A stretch of 64,000 bases of DNA from contig WGNB01000059.1 of assembly GCA_016124795.1 (NCBI GenBank), forward strand, positions 1 through 64,000. The letters are read 5' to 3'. The position numbers and the translations under genes were made by a program. Origin of the DNA: Rhodopseudomonas sp. (lineage in GTDB: Bacteria > Pseudomonadota > Alphaproteobacteria > Rhizobiales > Xanthobacteraceae). The notes beneath the pieces are model-generated. The model had not been told where the DNA came from. It searched no databases and worked only from the letters and a program-made list of their open reading frames with translations. This document shows positions 22,854 to 32,530 of this stretch, piece after piece (position 1 is the first letter of the stretch; every line of letters begins with the position of its first letter).

Positions 22854-24308
22854 TTGCGCTGGTGGGTTGAAATCATCGTCAGTGTGTTAATTGTCGATCT
22901 CTTGCTAAGCGTTGCGACGCTGTCGGGCATTATTGATTGGTCAACCGCCTTGGTCGTAGCGCCGCCCTTGCTGTTTGGTCTCGGCTATTTCATCCACCGT
23001 CAGTCGGTGTCGTTTTATGACATGACGATCAGGCGTCGGCCCTTCGATGAGACGCCGCCGCTGGCCGAGCACGAAACACAGGCGGCTCCGCTGTCCCCGG
23101 GCCGATTTGAAGAGCCTGTCGGTGCGGCTAAATGGCAGCGGCTTCCGAGCTCAACATTGGGGAATCGTGCGCCGAGGCTGCGGCAGGAAAGAAGTGACAC
23201 GATATTATTGGGCTCTGCGCGTAAAAAAACAAGGATGACATCTTCTGCTAAAACGAAGCTGCGTGATAGCAAGACGCGCCTCGTAAGACGACCGGCGTTG
23301 ATTAATCGGGAAGTCCGTGCCGTCGACCTGTTATTTGCCTCCAACCGTGTTTCCGATACGACGTCGGCCAAACTCGATCTGACCGGCGGGCGCGGCGATA
23401 AGTTGACGTTTGGCGCGGCGCAGGTGCATGTGCCGCACGATCACAAGATCGGCAAGCTGGAGCTGCCGTTGAAGGCGAACTGGTTGAAGCTGCGCTGGTC
23501 GGATGAGGCAACTGATCCGCAACGGCATTTTATCGTGGAGCAGATCGGCTTTTTCGACCGCGATCGCTTCGTCGAGCTCGCTAAAGCGAACCCGCGCCGG
23601 ACGGCAGTCGTGTTCGTGCACGGCTTCAATACTTCGTTTCGCGAAGGGCTGTTGCGGCTCGCCCAAATTGTTTGGGACCTACAATTTCTTGGCGTGCCGG
23701 TATTGTTCTCATGGCCGTCGCAGGGCGGTTTCCTCAGCTATGTCTACGATTTCAACAGCGCGCTCGGCGCCCGCGACAGTTTCCAGGAGTTGATCGATAT
23801 CCTGCGCAGCCAGGCCGGCATTGCAGAGTTGCATGTGATCGCTCACAGCATGGGCAATCTGGTGGTGTTGGACGCCTTGAGCGGGCTCGTGTCGGCCGGC
23901 CAGCCGACGATTGCCGAACTCATCATGGCGGCCCCCGATGTCGACATTGATTTGTTCCAGGGCTTAATCAAGAAAGTCGGTCAGATCGTGCGTGGCATGA
24001 CGCTCTATGCTTCGGCCAATGACTGGGCCATGAAAGTGTCGCGCGATCTTTCCAAAAAGCCACGAGCCGGCGATGTTTTCGAGACCGGGCCGGTGGTCGC
24101 GCAGAAGTTGGATTCCATTGACGTCAGCGCGATTGGTAACGAGATGTTCGGGCTCAATCACAATACGTTTGCGTCGAACCGGTCACTGGTCGACGATATC
24201 GGCCGGTTGATCGCCAAAGGTGATCGGCCTCCGAACGCGCGTTCGCCGCAAATCCGCGGCGTGCCCGAAGGCAAGACACCTCCGGCTTATTGGAAATACG
24301 TCGATTAG
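22854..24308 (+). CDS. Membrane-anchored alpha/beta hydrolase, DUF900 family
   Basis: A 484-residue serine hydrolase of unknown substrate. Two hydrophobic helices occupy roughly residues 3-25 and 30-50. A basic, low-similarity linker follows, then the hydrolase domain from about residue 150: oxyanion segment VVFVHGFNTSFREG, nucleophile elbow VIAHSMGNLVVLDAL (Ser in HSMGN) and LIMAAPDVDIDLF carrying the acidic residue. These match DUF900. The TTG at 22854 sits 8 nt after GGAGGA and was preferred over an in-frame ATG at 22767 without a site. Local GC content is lower than around it and it sits opposite to meaB and the mutase genes, which suggests later insertion. Confidence 0.75.
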   Translation: MRWWVEIIVSVLIVDLLLSVATLSGIIDWSTALVVAPPLLFGLGYFIHRQSVSFYDMTIRRRPFDETPPLAEHETQAAPLSPGRFEEPVGAAKWQRLPSSTLGNRAPRLRQERSDTILLGSARKKTRMTSSAKTKLRDSKTRLVRRPALINREVRAVDLLFASNRVSDTTSAKLDLTGGRGDKLTFGAAQVHVPHDHKIGKLELPLKANWLKLRWSDEATDPQRHFIVEQIGFFDRDRFVELAKANPRRTAVVFVHGFNTSFREGLLRLAQIVWDLQFLGVPVLFSWPSQGGFLSYVYDFNSALGARDSFQELIDILRSQAGIAELHVIAHSMGNLVVLDALSGLVSAGQPTIAELIMAAPDVDIDLFQGLIKKVGQIVRGMTLYASANDWAMKVSRDLSKKPRAGDVFETGPVVAQKLDSIDVSAIGNEMFGLNHNTFASNRSLVDDIGRLIAKGDRPPNARSPQIRGVPEGKTPPAYWKYVD

Positions 24309-24316
24309 CCCGGCGA

Positions 24317-26470
24317 CTATTCCGCCGTCTGCTGATCGTGACCCAGCCGATGGTGCAGCGTCTTCAGGAGTTTCAGGGCGGCGTCGGCGATCACCGTGCC
24401 GGGCGGGAAGATCGCCTCGCAGCCGGACTTCATCAGCGCGTCGTAATCCTGCGGCGGCACGACGCCGCCGACCACGATCATGATGTCGTCGCGGCCCTGG
24501 TCGGCGAGTTGCTTCTTCAATTCCGGCACTAGCGTCAGGTGCGCGGCGGCCAGCGAAGAGACGCCGAGGATGTGAACGTCGTTCTCGACCGCCTGCCGCG
24601 CGGCCTCTTCCGGCGTCGCGAACAGCGGGCCGATGTCGACGTCGAAGCCGAGATCGGCGAAGGCCGAGGCGATGACCTTCTGGCCGCGGTCATGGCCGTC
24701 CTGGCCGATCTTGGCGACCAGCAGGCGCGGGCGGCGGCCTTCCGCCGCCTCGAAGGCTTCGACCGCCTCGCGGACTTTTTCAACGCTTGGGGTCATGCCG
24801 ACCTCCCGCTTGTAGACGCCGGTAATCGATTTGATCGAGGCGACGTGCCGGCCATAGACCTTTTCCAGCGCCATCGAGATTTCGCCGACGGTCGCCTTGG
24901 CGCGGGCGGCCTCGACCGCCAGTTCCAGAAGATTGCCGTTGCCGCTGGCGGCACGGCTCAGCGCATCGAGCGCCTCCTGCAACGCGACCGGGTCGCGTTC
25001 GGCGCGCAGCCGTTTCAGCTTCTCAAGCTGCATGGTGCGCACGGCGGTGTTGTCGATCTTCAGGACGTCGAGCGGTGCTTCGTCGGTCGGCTGATATTTG
25101 TTGACGCCGATCACCGATTGCACGCCGGCGTCAATACGGGCTTGCGTCTTGGCCGAAGCTTCTTCGATGCGAAGCTTGGGAATGCCGGCCTCGATGGCTT
25201 TCGCCATGCCGCCGAGCGCCTCGACTTCCTCGATATGCGCCCAGGCCTTGGCGGCGAGATCGTAGGTCAGCTTCTCGACGTAATAGGAGCCGCCCCAGGG
25301 ATCGACGATCCGGGTCGCGCCGGCTTCTTGCTGCAGCACGATCTGGGTGTTGCGGGCGATGCGCGCGGAGAAATCGGTCGGCAGTGCCAGGGCTTCGTCA
25401 AGCGCGTTGGTGTGCAGCGATTGGGTCTGGCCTTGGGTGGCCGCCATTGCCTCGATCATGGTGCGCGAGACGTTGTTGAACACGTCCTGCGCGGCCAGCG
25501 ACCAGCCGGAGGTCTGCGAGTGGGTGCGCAGGGACAGCGAGCGGGCATCCTCCGGCTTGAACGGCTTCATCAGCTTGGCCCAGATCATGCGGGCGGCGCG
25601 CAGCTTGGCGATCTCCATGAAGTAATTCATGCCGATTGCCCAGAAGAACGATACGCGCGGCGCGAACTGATCGATGGTCAGGCCGGCCTTGATGCCGGCG
25701 CGGACGTATTCGACGCCGTCGGCAAGCGTATAAGCAAGTTCCAGGTCCTGCGTCGCGCCGGCTTCCTGCATGTGATAGCCGGACACCGAGATCGAATTGA
25801 ACTTCGGCATTTCGGCGGACGTATAAGCAAAGATGTCGGAAATGATGCGCAGGCTCGGGCCGGGCGGATAGATATAGGTGTTGCGCACCATGAATTCTTT
25901 TAGGATGTCGTTCTGGATCGTGCCCGACAATTTGGCGTGCGGCACGCCCTGTTCCTCGCCGGCAACGATGAACAACGCGAGCACTGGCAGCACCGCGCCG
26001 TTCATGGTCATCGACACGCTCATCTTGTCGAGCGGGATGCCGTTGAACAAAGTGCGCATGTCGTAGATCGAGTCGATGGCGACGCCGGCCATGCCGACAT
26101 CGCCGGCGACGCGCGGATGGTCGCTGTCGTAGCCGCGATGGGTGGCGAGATCGAAAGCGATCGACAGGCCTTTCTGCCCAGCGGCGAGGTTGCGCCGGTA
26201 GAAGGCGTTGGAATCTTCCGCCGTCGAGAAGCCGGCATATTGCCGGATCGTCCACGGCTGCGCGGCATACATCGCCGGATAAGGCCCGCGCAGATAGGGC
26301 GCCTTGCCGGGAAAAGTGTCGAGGAAATCGAGCCCGGCGAGGTCGGCTTCGCCATAGACTGGCTTCACCGCGATGGCTTCCGGCGTCATCCAGGGCGTGG
26401 CCGAAGCCGCGTCAGCGGACACCGGCGTGTCGGTGAAATCGACGGTGGCGAAATTCGGAACCGCGCTCAT
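24317..26470 (-). CDS. mutB: Methylmalonyl-CoA mutase, catalytic large subunit
   Basis: A 717-residue adenosylcobalamin enzyme that interconverts (R)-methylmalonyl-CoA and succinyl-CoA. The TIM barrel opens with [20 protein letters not shown] and carries [18 protein letters not shown], the CoA-channel segment. The C-terminal B12 domain has the His ligand in [18 protein letters not shown] near residue 610 and the GGVVPPQDY segment after it. Length equals typical MutB. Its ATG overlaps the mutA stop (ATGA). It serves propionate, odd-chain and branched-chain carbon, and, in many alphaproteobacteria, the ethylmalonyl-CoA route. Confidence 0.93.
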   Translation of the reverse strand: MSAVPNFATVDFTDTPVSADAASATPWMTPEAIAVKPVYGEADLAGLDFLDTFPGKAPYLRGPYPAMYAAQPWTIRQYAGFSTAEDSNAFYRRNLAAGQKGLSIAFDLATHRGYDSDHPRVAGDVGMAGVAIDSIYDMRTLFNGIPLDKMSVSMTMNGAVLPVLALFIVAGEEQGVPHAKLSGTIQNDILKEFMVRNTYIYPPGPSLRIISDIFAYTSAEMPKFNSISVSGYHMQEAGATQDLELAYTLADGVEYVRAGIKAGLTIDQFAPRVSFFWAIGMNYFMEIAKLRAARMIWAKLMKPFKPEDARSLSLRTHSQTSGWSLAAQDVFNNVSRTMIEAMAATQGQTQSLHTNALDEALALPTDFSARIARNTQIVLQQEAGATRIVDPWGGSYYVEKLTYDLAAKAWAHIEEVEALGGMAKAIEAGIPKLRIEEASAKTQARIDAGVQSVIGVNKYQPTDEAPLDVLKIDNTAVRTMQLEKLKRLRAERDPVALQEALDALSRAASGNGNLLELAVEAARAKATVGEISMALEKVYGRHVASIKSITGVYKREVGMTPSVEKVREAVEAFEAAEGRRPRLLVAKIGQDGHDRGQKVIASAFADLGFDVDIGPLFATPEEAARQAVENDVHILGVSSLAAAHLTLVPELKKQLADQGRDDIMIVVGGVVPPQDYDALMKSGCEAIFPPGTVIADAALKLLKTLHHRLGHDQQTAE

Positions 26471-28323
26471 GGTGTCACCAGGTTATCGTAGGAACCTTGC
26501 AGGGTCGAAAGCACATCGCAGCCGACGTAGATGAAAGTATTCACGCCCACGATCTTAAGCGCGGTTTCCAGTTCACCTGGTCGTCCGGCCAAATGCACGA
26601 CTGCGCCGGCCTCGGTCAGCGCCTTGGCGGCATCAACCGCCTGTTCGGCGTAAGCCGTATCCGATCCGCACAGGCAGGCGAGCTTGGTGCCCGACGCCTT
26701 GAAGGCGGCGATCATCGCGGCCTGGTCCTTGTAGCCGTCGCTGGTGATGGCTTCGATGCCGCCGGCCTCGTAGAAATTCTTGGCGAACATCGCGCGCGCG
26801 GTGAAGTCCGACAGTTTGCCCAAGGTGGCGAGAAACACCTTCGGCCGGGCACCGGATTTGGCCAGCATGGAATCCGACTTGTCGCGCATGGTTTCGAACG
26901 GTTCGGCCAGCCGAATGCGGGGCAAGGGTTCAAACGCCGGCGTCGCGACGGTATCCATCGTTGCGGACGGCGCGACATCGAGCACCGCGCCCCGTCGTTC
27001 GCCGAGGTTGGGATAATCGCTGGTGCCGATCAGCGCCTCTTTGCGCCGCGCGACCGCCGCCTGATGCGCGGCGCGGGTCGCGGCGACTTTCTTCTGGATG
27101 ACGCCTTGGGCAATGGCGTCGGCCGCGCCACCGGCGGCCTCGATCTCCTGAAACAGCGGCCAGGCGGCTGCGCACAGTTGCGCGGTCAAGGCCTCGATAC
27201 CGCCGGAGCCGGCGGCCGGATCGGACACCTTCGCCAGATGAGACTCTTCGAGTAGAATGATTTGCGTGTTGCGGGCGATCCGCCGCGCCAGGCGGTCGGG
27301 CAGGCCGAGCGCGGCAGTATGCGGTAGCACGGCGATGGCATCAGCGCCGCCAAGACCGGCGGCGGCGACTGCGATCGTCGTGCGCAGCATGTTCACGTCG
27401 GCGTCGCGTTGCGTCATCATCCGCCAGGCGGTTTCGGCGGAGACGAATGCCGGTTGCGGCGTCAGACCGCAGGCTTGTTCGACCCGCGCCCAGAGTTTCC
27501 GCAGCGCGCGGAATTTCGCTATCGTGACGAACTGATCGGCGTCGGCGGCCAGCCGAAAGAAGATCAGCTTGCGCGCCGCGTCGAGCGCGATGCCGCCTTG
27601 CTCGAAAGTGCGCAGATAGGCGACGGCATTGCCGAGCACGAAGGCCAGTTCCTGGGCTTCCGAACCACCGGCGGCGTGGACGCTGCGACCATCCGCGACC
27701 GCGAAGGGTCCGCTGAAGCCTTGCGACGCCAACCGGTCGACTATGCTATTGAGCAGCGTCACGGTCTCGTGCCACGGTCGCGGCATGACGCCGGCGCGCG
27801 CCATCAGGCCGAGCGGGTCGTGGCCGAAGCGGATTTGCGTCGCCGCCGGGGCGACGCCCAAGGACTTGACCACCGCCGCGAGGTTGAGCCCGGCTTCCTT
27901 GGTCTGGGTGCTGAGGTCGAGTTCGATCGGGACGGCGTCGAGCCAGACGCCGTCGAGCGACTGCCTGAAAGCGGCTTCCGATCCGTCAAGGCCGAAGCCA
28001 TAAGCCCCGACCGAACCGGTCATGACCAGCGTCAGGCCGGTCGCGCCGTTCTCGAGATCGTGCAACGCCTGGGCGTTGGCGGCTTTCGGATCGGGATGAT
28101 CGGCGCGCTGCATCACGCTCCACGCGGCGGCCGGTTCGCGCGCGGCGATCGCCGTCGTGCCGACCGCACGCGGGTAGAGCGGCTCGATCCGCAAGCCGTC
28201 GTAGGTCTTGCTGACCAGGCGTTTGTCGAAATCGGCGCCCTTGAGCGCGGCGTCTACCAATTGGCGCCATTGCGTGGCGTCGGTTGCGGGAAATTCGGCA
28301 GCGAGGGCGAGATGATCATTCAT
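26467..28323 (-). CDS. mutA: Methylmalonyl-CoA mutase, small subunit
   Basis: A 618-residue paralogue of the large subunit. It has the same barrel plus flavodoxin-like layout but lacks the DxHxxG B12-binding motif; the equivalent region reads [20 protein letters not shown]. This matches the structural, non-catalytic MutA role in the heterodimer. The start [12 protein letters not shown] at 28323 was chosen because the frame upstream to 28461 has no family similarity. It precedes mutB with a 4-nt overlap, and folK lies about 60 nt away on the same strand. Confidence 0.88.
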   Translation of the reverse strand: MNDHLALAAEFPATDATQWRQLVDAALKGADFDKRLVSKTYDGLRIEPLYPRAVGTTAIAAREPAAAWSVMQRADHPDPKAANAQALHDLENGATGLTLVMTGSVGAYGFGLDGSEAAFRQSLDGVWLDAVPIELDLSTQTKEAGLNLAAVVKSLGVAPAATQIRFGHDPLGLMARAGVMPRPWHETVTLLNSIVDRLASQGFSGPFAVADGRSVHAAGGSEAQELAFVLGNAVAYLRTFEQGGIALDAARKLIFFRLAADADQFVTIAKFRALRKLWARVEQACGLTPQPAFVSAETAWRMMTQRDADVNMLRTTIAVAAAGLGGADAIAVLPHTAALGLPDRLARRIARNTQIILLEESHLAKVSDPAAGSGGIEALTAQLCAAAWPLFQEIEAAGGAADAIAQGVIQKKVAATRAAHQAAVARRKEALIGTSDYPNLGERRGAVLDVAPSATMDTVATPAFEPLPRIRLAEPFETMRDKSDSMLAKSGARPKVFLATLGKLSDFTARAMFAKNFYEAGGIEAITSDGYKDQAAMIAAFKASGTKLACLCGSDTAYAEQAVDAAKALTEAGAVVHLAGRPGELETALKIVGVNTFIYVGCDVLSTLQGSYDNLVTP

Positions 28324-28384
28324 GACGATAAATTGCCACAGTCGGAGCTTTCTCGCCATTGCGATAAAGCAAATTGCATGCCCG

Positions 28385-28921
28385 TCAGGGTAGCGGCACC
28401 AACCGCTGGATTCCGGTGCTGTCGACCTCGGCGAGCGCCGCGCTGACGGACCGGCCGGCAATCGTGCGGTCGCCGGCGATCTCGGCCAGAGGCAGCAGCA
28501 CGAAGGCGCGCTCGAACATGTGCGGGTGCGGCAGGATGAGGCCGGGCTCGTCGCAGCTCAGGTCGCCATAGGCGAGAATATCGATATCCGCGGTGCGCGG
28601 GCCCCAGCGCTTTTCATGGGCGCGATCACGGCCAAGCGCCAGCTCGACTTCCTGCGCCCGCGTTAGCAAGGCGCGCGGGCTCAACGAGGTTTCGACCGCG
28701 ATACACAGGTTGATGAAGGGCGGCTGGTATTTGAAGCCCCAGGGCGGCGTCGAATAATCCGACGACCGTGCGGTGAGCTTGACGGCGCGGTCATCGCATA
28801 ACAGCGTCACCGCCCGCCCGAGAATGGCGCGGCTGTTGCCGACATTGCCGCCAAGGCCGAGATAGGCCTGCACGGGACTGGCGGGAGCCAGGCGGGACGG
28901 TGCCGGTGGCGCGTCGGTCAT
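28385..28921 (-). CDS. folK: 2-amino-4-hydroxy-6-hydroxymethyldihydropteridine pyrophosphokinase
   Basis: A 178-residue HPPK that transfers pyrophosphate from ATP to the pterin alcohol before dihydropteroate synthase. Typical stretches are AYLGLGGNVGNSRAIL at the N terminus, PPFINLCIAVET near 75, and the signature KRWGPRTADIDILAYG near 110 with its catalytic Asp pair, then LPHPHMFERAFVLLPLAEIA. The start overlaps the folB stop by 4 nt. It is the last gene of the folP-folB-folK operon. Confidence 0.93.
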   Translation of the reverse strand: MTDAPPAPSRLAPASPVQAYLGLGGNVGNSRAILGRAVTLLCDDRAVKLTARSSDYSTPPWGFKYQPPFINLCIAVETSLSPRALLTRAQEVELALGRDRAHEKRWGPRTADIDILAYGDLSCDEPGLILPHPHMFERAFVLLPLAEIAGDRTIAGRSVSAALAEVDSTGIQRLVPLP

Positions 28922-29295
28922 GATTTCGGTTTGGGCCGGCCGCGCACCAGCTTGACACCGACGTCGCTGAAGGTCGCCGCGATCGGCGCGTGCGGCTTGT
29001 GGATGGTCACTGCGATGGAGCGCACGCGCGGGAATGTCTTGAGCACGGCCTCGGCGACGCTGTTGGCGGCGGCTTCGATCAATTTGAATCGCTGGCTACA
29101 GAAAGCGTCGCTGGCGCAATTGGCTACCTGATCGTAGGACACGGTATCCTTGACCTTGTCGGAGCGGGCGGCGTCCGACAGGTCGATGTCGAGTTCGAGA
29201 TCGATGGTGAAGGTCTGGCCGACTTTCGCCTCATGCGCCATTACGCCGTGATAGGCGTGCAGTGACAGGCCCTTGATGAAGATGCTGTCGTTCAT
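28918..29295 (-). CDS. folB: Dihydroneopterin aldolase
   Basis: A 125-residue enzyme that converts dihydroneopterin to the hydroxymethylpterin used by FolK. It starts IFIKGLSLHAYHGVMAHEAK, the family hallmark with the substrate-binding Glu/His region, and has KDTVSYDQVAN near residue 55 and IEAAANSVAEAVL near 80. It lies between folP and folK with 4-nt overlaps on both sides, so all three are translationally coupled. Confidence 0.93.
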   Translation of the reverse strand: MNDSIFIKGLSLHAYHGVMAHEAKVGQTFTIDLELDIDLSDAARSDKVKDTVSYDQVANCASDAFCSQRFKLIEAAANSVAEAVLKTFPRVRSIAVTIHKPHAPIAATFSDVGVKLVRGRPKPKS

Positions 29296-30140
29296 TGCGC
29301 GGCCCTGATGGCGTCTGCGATCCGCAGCGCCTGGACGGTCTCGGCGACATCGTGCACCCGCACGATCGCCGCGCCGTGGGCGGCCGCGTAAAGGTGGCTG
29401 GCGAGCGAGCCGCCGATCCGTTCGGTCGGCGGCGCCGGCGTGACGAAATTGATGAAGCGCTTGCGCGAAGCGCCGACCAGCAGCGGCAGGCCGAAGCGCT
29501 TGAAGTCGTCCAGCCGCGCCAGACAGATCAAGCTCTGCTGCGGTGTTTTGCCGAAGCCGATACCGGGATCGAGTACGATCTGGTCGCGGGCGATCCCGGC
29601 GCGGTCGGCGATCTCCAGCGTGCGCTCGAAAAAAGCGATGACGTCGGCGACGATGTCGATGGTCTCGTCGGCCGCGTCGCGGTTATGCATCACGATGACA
29701 GGTACGCCGCGTTCGGCGACCAGTTTCGCCATATCGGTGTCGTGTTGCAGACCCCAGACGTCGTTGACGATGGCGGCGCCGTGGTCGAGGGCCCATTCGG
29801 CGACGCTGGCCTTGATGGTGTCGATCGAGACCGGCAGGCTGCCTGCGGCAACCGCCGGCAACACCGACTTCAGTCGGGCGAGTTCGTCGTCGGCCGACAC
29901 CGGCTGCTGACCGCCATAGGGCCTGGTCGATTCCGCGCCGATATCGAGAATGTCGGCGCCTTGCTCGGTCATTTCGGCGGCGTGCTTCAGCGCGTTCGAT
30001 GGGTCGAGAAAGCGGCCGCCGTCGGAAAAAGAATCCGGCGTGACGTTGAGAATGCCCATGACGAGAGGCCGGCCGCATTGCAGCAAATCAGCCAGAATTG
30101 CTGGGCTGGTCTTGACGATGCTGGGTTGCGCCTGTGCCAT
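29292..30140 (-). CDS. folP: Dihydropteroate synthase
   Basis: A 282-residue TIM-barrel enzyme joining p-aminobenzoate to the pterin pyrophosphate; target of sulfonamides. Motifs are VMGILNVTPDSFSDGGRF near residue 28, ADILDIGAESTRP near 60, VNDVWG near 125 and DPGIGFGKTPQQS near 200, with GASRKRFI near 225. The ATG at 30140 gives family length; the frame further upstream to 30464 runs antisense to the DUF4332 gene and is not used. It is the first gene of the folate operon. Confidence 0.93.
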   Translation of the reverse strand: MAQAQPSIVKTSPAILADLLQCGRPLVMGILNVTPDSFSDGGRFLDPSNALKHAAEMTEQGADILDIGAESTRPYGGQQPVSADDELARLKSVLPAVAAGSLPVSIDTIKASVAEWALDHGAAIVNDVWGLQHDTDMAKLVAERGVPVIVMHNRDAADETIDIVADVIAFFERTLEIADRAGIARDQIVLDPGIGFGKTPQQSLICLARLDDFKRFGLPLLVGASRKRFINFVTPAPPTERIGGSLASHLYAAAHGAAIVRVHDVAETVQALRIADAIRAAQ

Positions 30141-30220
30141 AAGGCTCGATTTGCGCGGGTTGCGGCGGGCTGTCAAGCCATCAACCGCACCCGCGCCGGC
30201 CGGCGCAACGCGTTGACCGG

Positions 30221-30628
30221 CTAGTAGGAAATCATGATCGGCAGCTCCTTGGCGTGCTCGATCCAGCGCTCGACGACTTTCTCGGACGGCAGGAAACGCA
30301 CCAGTTTGCGCTTCTTGTTGGCCTCGGCCATCGCCTTGGCGAGGTTGGCCGGATTGCGATACTTCAGTTCCTTGACCGTATCGACGCCGGCGTGGTGCAG
30401 CAGCTCGGCGTATTCCTTGCTTATGCCTTTGACGCGCATGCGGTCGGCGACATTGGCCCAGCACAGTAATTGCTTTTCACAGAACGCGGTCTTCTCGGCG
30501 AGCGTCCGGCGGCCTTTGACGGTGCGCGCGGCTTCCAGCAGACGCTCGGTGGATCGGATCCCCGCCGATTTTAGGGTCTTGGCGATCTCGCCATCGATCC
30601 CCTCGATATCGGTGATGGGGTAGGACAT
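30221..30628 (-). CDS. DUF4332 domain protein
   Basis: A 135-residue protein with two helix-hairpin-helix-like modules: ITDIEGIDGEIAKTLKSAGI near the N terminus and MRVKGISKEYAELLHHAGVD near residue 65. That pattern defines DUF4332 and hints at DNA or nucleotide interaction, but no function is established. Its ATG has GAGGGAAC upstream. It precedes folP on the same strand by about 80 bp; the link may be incidental. Confidence 0.78.
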   Translation of the reverse strand: MSYPITDIEGIDGEIAKTLKSAGIRSTERLLEAARTVKGRRTLAEKTAFCEKQLLCWANVADRMRVKGISKEYAELLHHAGVDTVKELKYRNPANLAKAMAEANKKRKLVRFLPSEKVVERWIEHAKELPIMISY

Positions 30629-30693
30629 ACGGGTTCCCTCGACTTCTCTGAATAGGTGATCGTGAAAATGGTGATAGCGGTCGGATCGACCGC

Positions 30694-31059
30694 TCAGATG
30701 AACTGGCTCAAGCCCGGAATCGCGCCGACGATTTCGCCAATGGCGTCGTCGCCGACTTTTTCACGGGCATAGGCGAGCATTTCCTTGGTCACGCCCTGGA
30801 CCTGGCCCATGCTCAGTCCGGCGCCCATCATCTTGGTGCCGGCGCCCATCAGGCCGCCCATCGCGAATAGGCCGCCACTGCCGTTGGCCTGTTCGGCCGC
30901 CAATAGTTCTTGCGCGCCCGGCACTTTATCGATCAACGCCCGAACTTTATCGGCGGGACCTTCCTTGCTCAGGAAGTCGAGAATGATGCCAACGGCCTTT
31001 TCGGCGGCGACCTGGTCGACGCCGACATTGGCGACGAGACGCGCAACAAGTTCGTTCAT
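30694..31059 (-). CDS. DUF2267-like small protein
   Basis: A 121-residue protein. The first 50 residues (LVARLVANVGVDQVAAEKAV, then DFLSKEGPADKVRALI) resemble DUF2267 or DUF2780-type helical domains. A Gly/Met-rich hydrophobic stretch follows (FAMGGLMGAGTKMMGAGLSM, residues 65-84), and the C terminus is again helical (IGEIVGAIPGLSQFI). There is a GAGGG site upstream of the ATG. The CRP-type palindrome at 31213-31228 lies about 155 bp upstream. Function is unknown. Confidence 0.68.
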   Translation of the reverse strand: MNELVARLVANVGVDQVAAEKAVGIILDFLSKEGPADKVRALIDKVPGAQELLAAEQANGSGGLFAMGGLMGAGTKMMGAGLSMGQVQGVTKEMLAYAREKVGDDAIGEIVGAIPGLSQFI

Positions 31060-31212
31060 GATCCCCTCACGTCCCGCACTGACGGCGGATTATAAAACAT
31101 ATTGAACGCCGTCAACTGCGAAAACAAGCATGAAGCTTGGTCTTTGTGACGATAGTTGTCGCGGCCGCCATCGTTCAATGGCGATACATTAGGCGGCGAC
31201 GAATTGATGAGA

Positions 31213-31228
31213 TGTGATCTATGTCACA
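31213..31228. promoter_or_regulatory. CRP-type palindrome TGTGA-N6-TCACA
   Basis: TGTGATCTATGTCACA matches the CRP/FNR-superfamily consensus TGTGA-N6-TCACA at all ten defined positions. It lies in a gene-poor region about 155 bp upstream of the DUF2267-like gene, and overlaps the first codons of a doubtful plus-strand frame. The regulated promoter is not certain. Confidence 0.55.
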
Positions 31229-31530
31229 GTCGGGGGTGCGTGTATCGTCGGAAGAGACTGTAACGGTTCGAAAAAGCCAACCGTATCGTGTCGATGACCT
31301 CTACTGCCGGCCGTCGCAGGCAAGTTGCTTTGGTGACGACATTGCTGCGGCGCGAACGTCAGCGGTTGCGCATGTTGCGGCTGCGTGGACGCGGTTGCAG
31401 TGCGAACGTAGCGCGCGTGTGCGACGGTCGGTCGATGCGAGCGGGTACGACGACGGTCTTCGGCGATGGACTTCACAGGCGCCATCGCCTTGCGAGCTTG
31501 CTTCGTGCGAGGGGCGCTCAGTGAACGGTG

Positions 31531-31601
31531 ACTTGGCGAGCGAGAGACTGGCGAGCAAGAAACTGGCGAGCAGTGGCTTTGCGAGCATGGACTTTGCGAG
31601 A
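31531..31601 (+). repeat. 15-nt imperfect tandem repeat, about 4.7 copies
   Basis: Units start at 31531, 31546, 31561, 31576 and 31591 (partial), with consensus near RACTGGCGAGCARGA. In the plus-strand frame of 31221-31625 they encode (L/F)-A-S-x-x repeated five times. The period is five codons, but the register differs from canonical A(D/N)LxX pentapeptide repeats. Confidence 0.75.
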
Positions 31602-31948
31602 TTGTCGACGGAGGTTCAGGAATAGTCTTCGGTATTGGCAATGCTCGTGTCGTCCAAATCGTTGGCGGTCGCGCGGCATCGGGGTGCGGTGAAGAGATCG
31701 CGTGCCGGGCGCGGATACCGCTAGCACCATACGTAGAATTACGATCAGTATTTTTTCGGGTTGGGGCTGTCCCGCCGCTGTGTTTGCTTAAAAAAACCTA
31801 AATTGGCCCGGGAACTTCGTGGCGTCCAACGATTTCGGCGCGGCTTTTGCTTTGCGGATATTGCGGGCATGGGCGCGCAGGTGCAATCGACGCGGGCGTT
31901 TGGTTCTCTTGCGCCGGCTTTTAGTTTTGTGTGCGACATAAATGCGGA

Positions 31949-32422
31949 ATGAAGACGATGCGTAACTCGCATATCGTGGTGGTCACCGATAGCGATCAGG
32001 GGTTCGCGCTGGTGGCCCGGTTACGGCGCATGAACGTAGCGCGGGTGACGGCGGTGCGCGACCATTCCGAGGCCTTGGCGTTCTGCAAACGCGGCGAAGC
32101 CGATGCCTGTCTGGTCGTCGAGAGCGATCCGGTTCCCGATGCCAAGCCGTGCCCGTTTTGTCCGGCGCCCGGGCTCTCCAGCGGCGTTCCGTCGGTGATG
32201 ATGGTTCCGGCGGTGACGGCGTTCCAGCGCCGAAACGCCCGCCGCGCCGGGTATTATGCGATCGTGGCCGCGAATATCGGTCCGCGGATGCTTTATCGCC
32301 GTCTCGCGGCGGCCTTGCAGGGACGCCGTCCGGGCGATCGCCTCAAGCGGCGTTTGTCGCGGCGGGCCGGTTTGCCGGTTTTGACGAAGTTGACGGCGCT
32401 CGACAAGCCAACCCTGCATTAA
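31949..32422 (+). CDS. Hypothetical protein with a receiver-like N-terminal fold
   Basis: A 157-residue protein. The first 110 residues read like a degenerate response-regulator receiver: HIVVVTDSDQGFALVARLRR, then ARVTAVRDHSEALAF and ADACLVVESDPVPD where the phospho-acceptor strand would be. The acceptor Asp and conserved Lys are not clearly placed. The C terminus is strongly basic (RRPGDRLKRRLSRRAG). Two ATGs (31949 and 31958) are possible. It stands alone between a gene-poor segment and the M20 peptidase. It may be a phosphorylation-independent regulator or nucleic-acid binder; this is an inference. Confidence 0.6.
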   Translation: MKTMRNSHIVVVTDSDQGFALVARLRRMNVARVTAVRDHSEALAFCKRGEADACLVVESDPVPDAKPCPFCPAPGLSSGVPSVMMVPAVTAFQRRNARRAGYYAIVAANIGPRMLYRRLAAALQGRRPGDRLKRRLSRRAGLPVLTKLTALDKPTLH

Positions 32423-32530
32423 GTGCAAGGCTAAACGGCAATAAGTCGATATGGCGTCGTGGGAAAGAGGCCTTTTCACGCCGCGCGGGCATTGCTAGCG
32501 TGGGTGCTTCAATTCAAGGAGCATCCCGGC

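Larger units (their letters stand above)
31060..31948. other. Gene-poor region with CRP-type palindrome and tandem repeat
   Basis: About 890 bp between divergent genes. A 134-codon plus-strand frame (31221-31625, ATG start) and a 140-codon minus-strand frame (31219-31641) overlap completely; neither shows a recognisable family or a good ribosome-binding site, so neither is called. The segment is AT-richer than its surroundings in places (poly-T at 31750, poly-A at 31790). It contains the palindrome at 31213-31228 and the 15-nt tandem repeat at 31531-31601. Confidence 0.5.

Noticed and set aside
31531-31601. Pentapeptide-repeat protein
   Set aside because: The period is five codons, but Ala follows the central Leu/Phe instead of lying two residues before it, and only five units are present.
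31219-31641. 140-codon minus-strand Ser/Pro/Cys-rich frame
   Set aside because: It arises from reading the 15-nt tandem repeat backwards and fully overlaps another weak frame.
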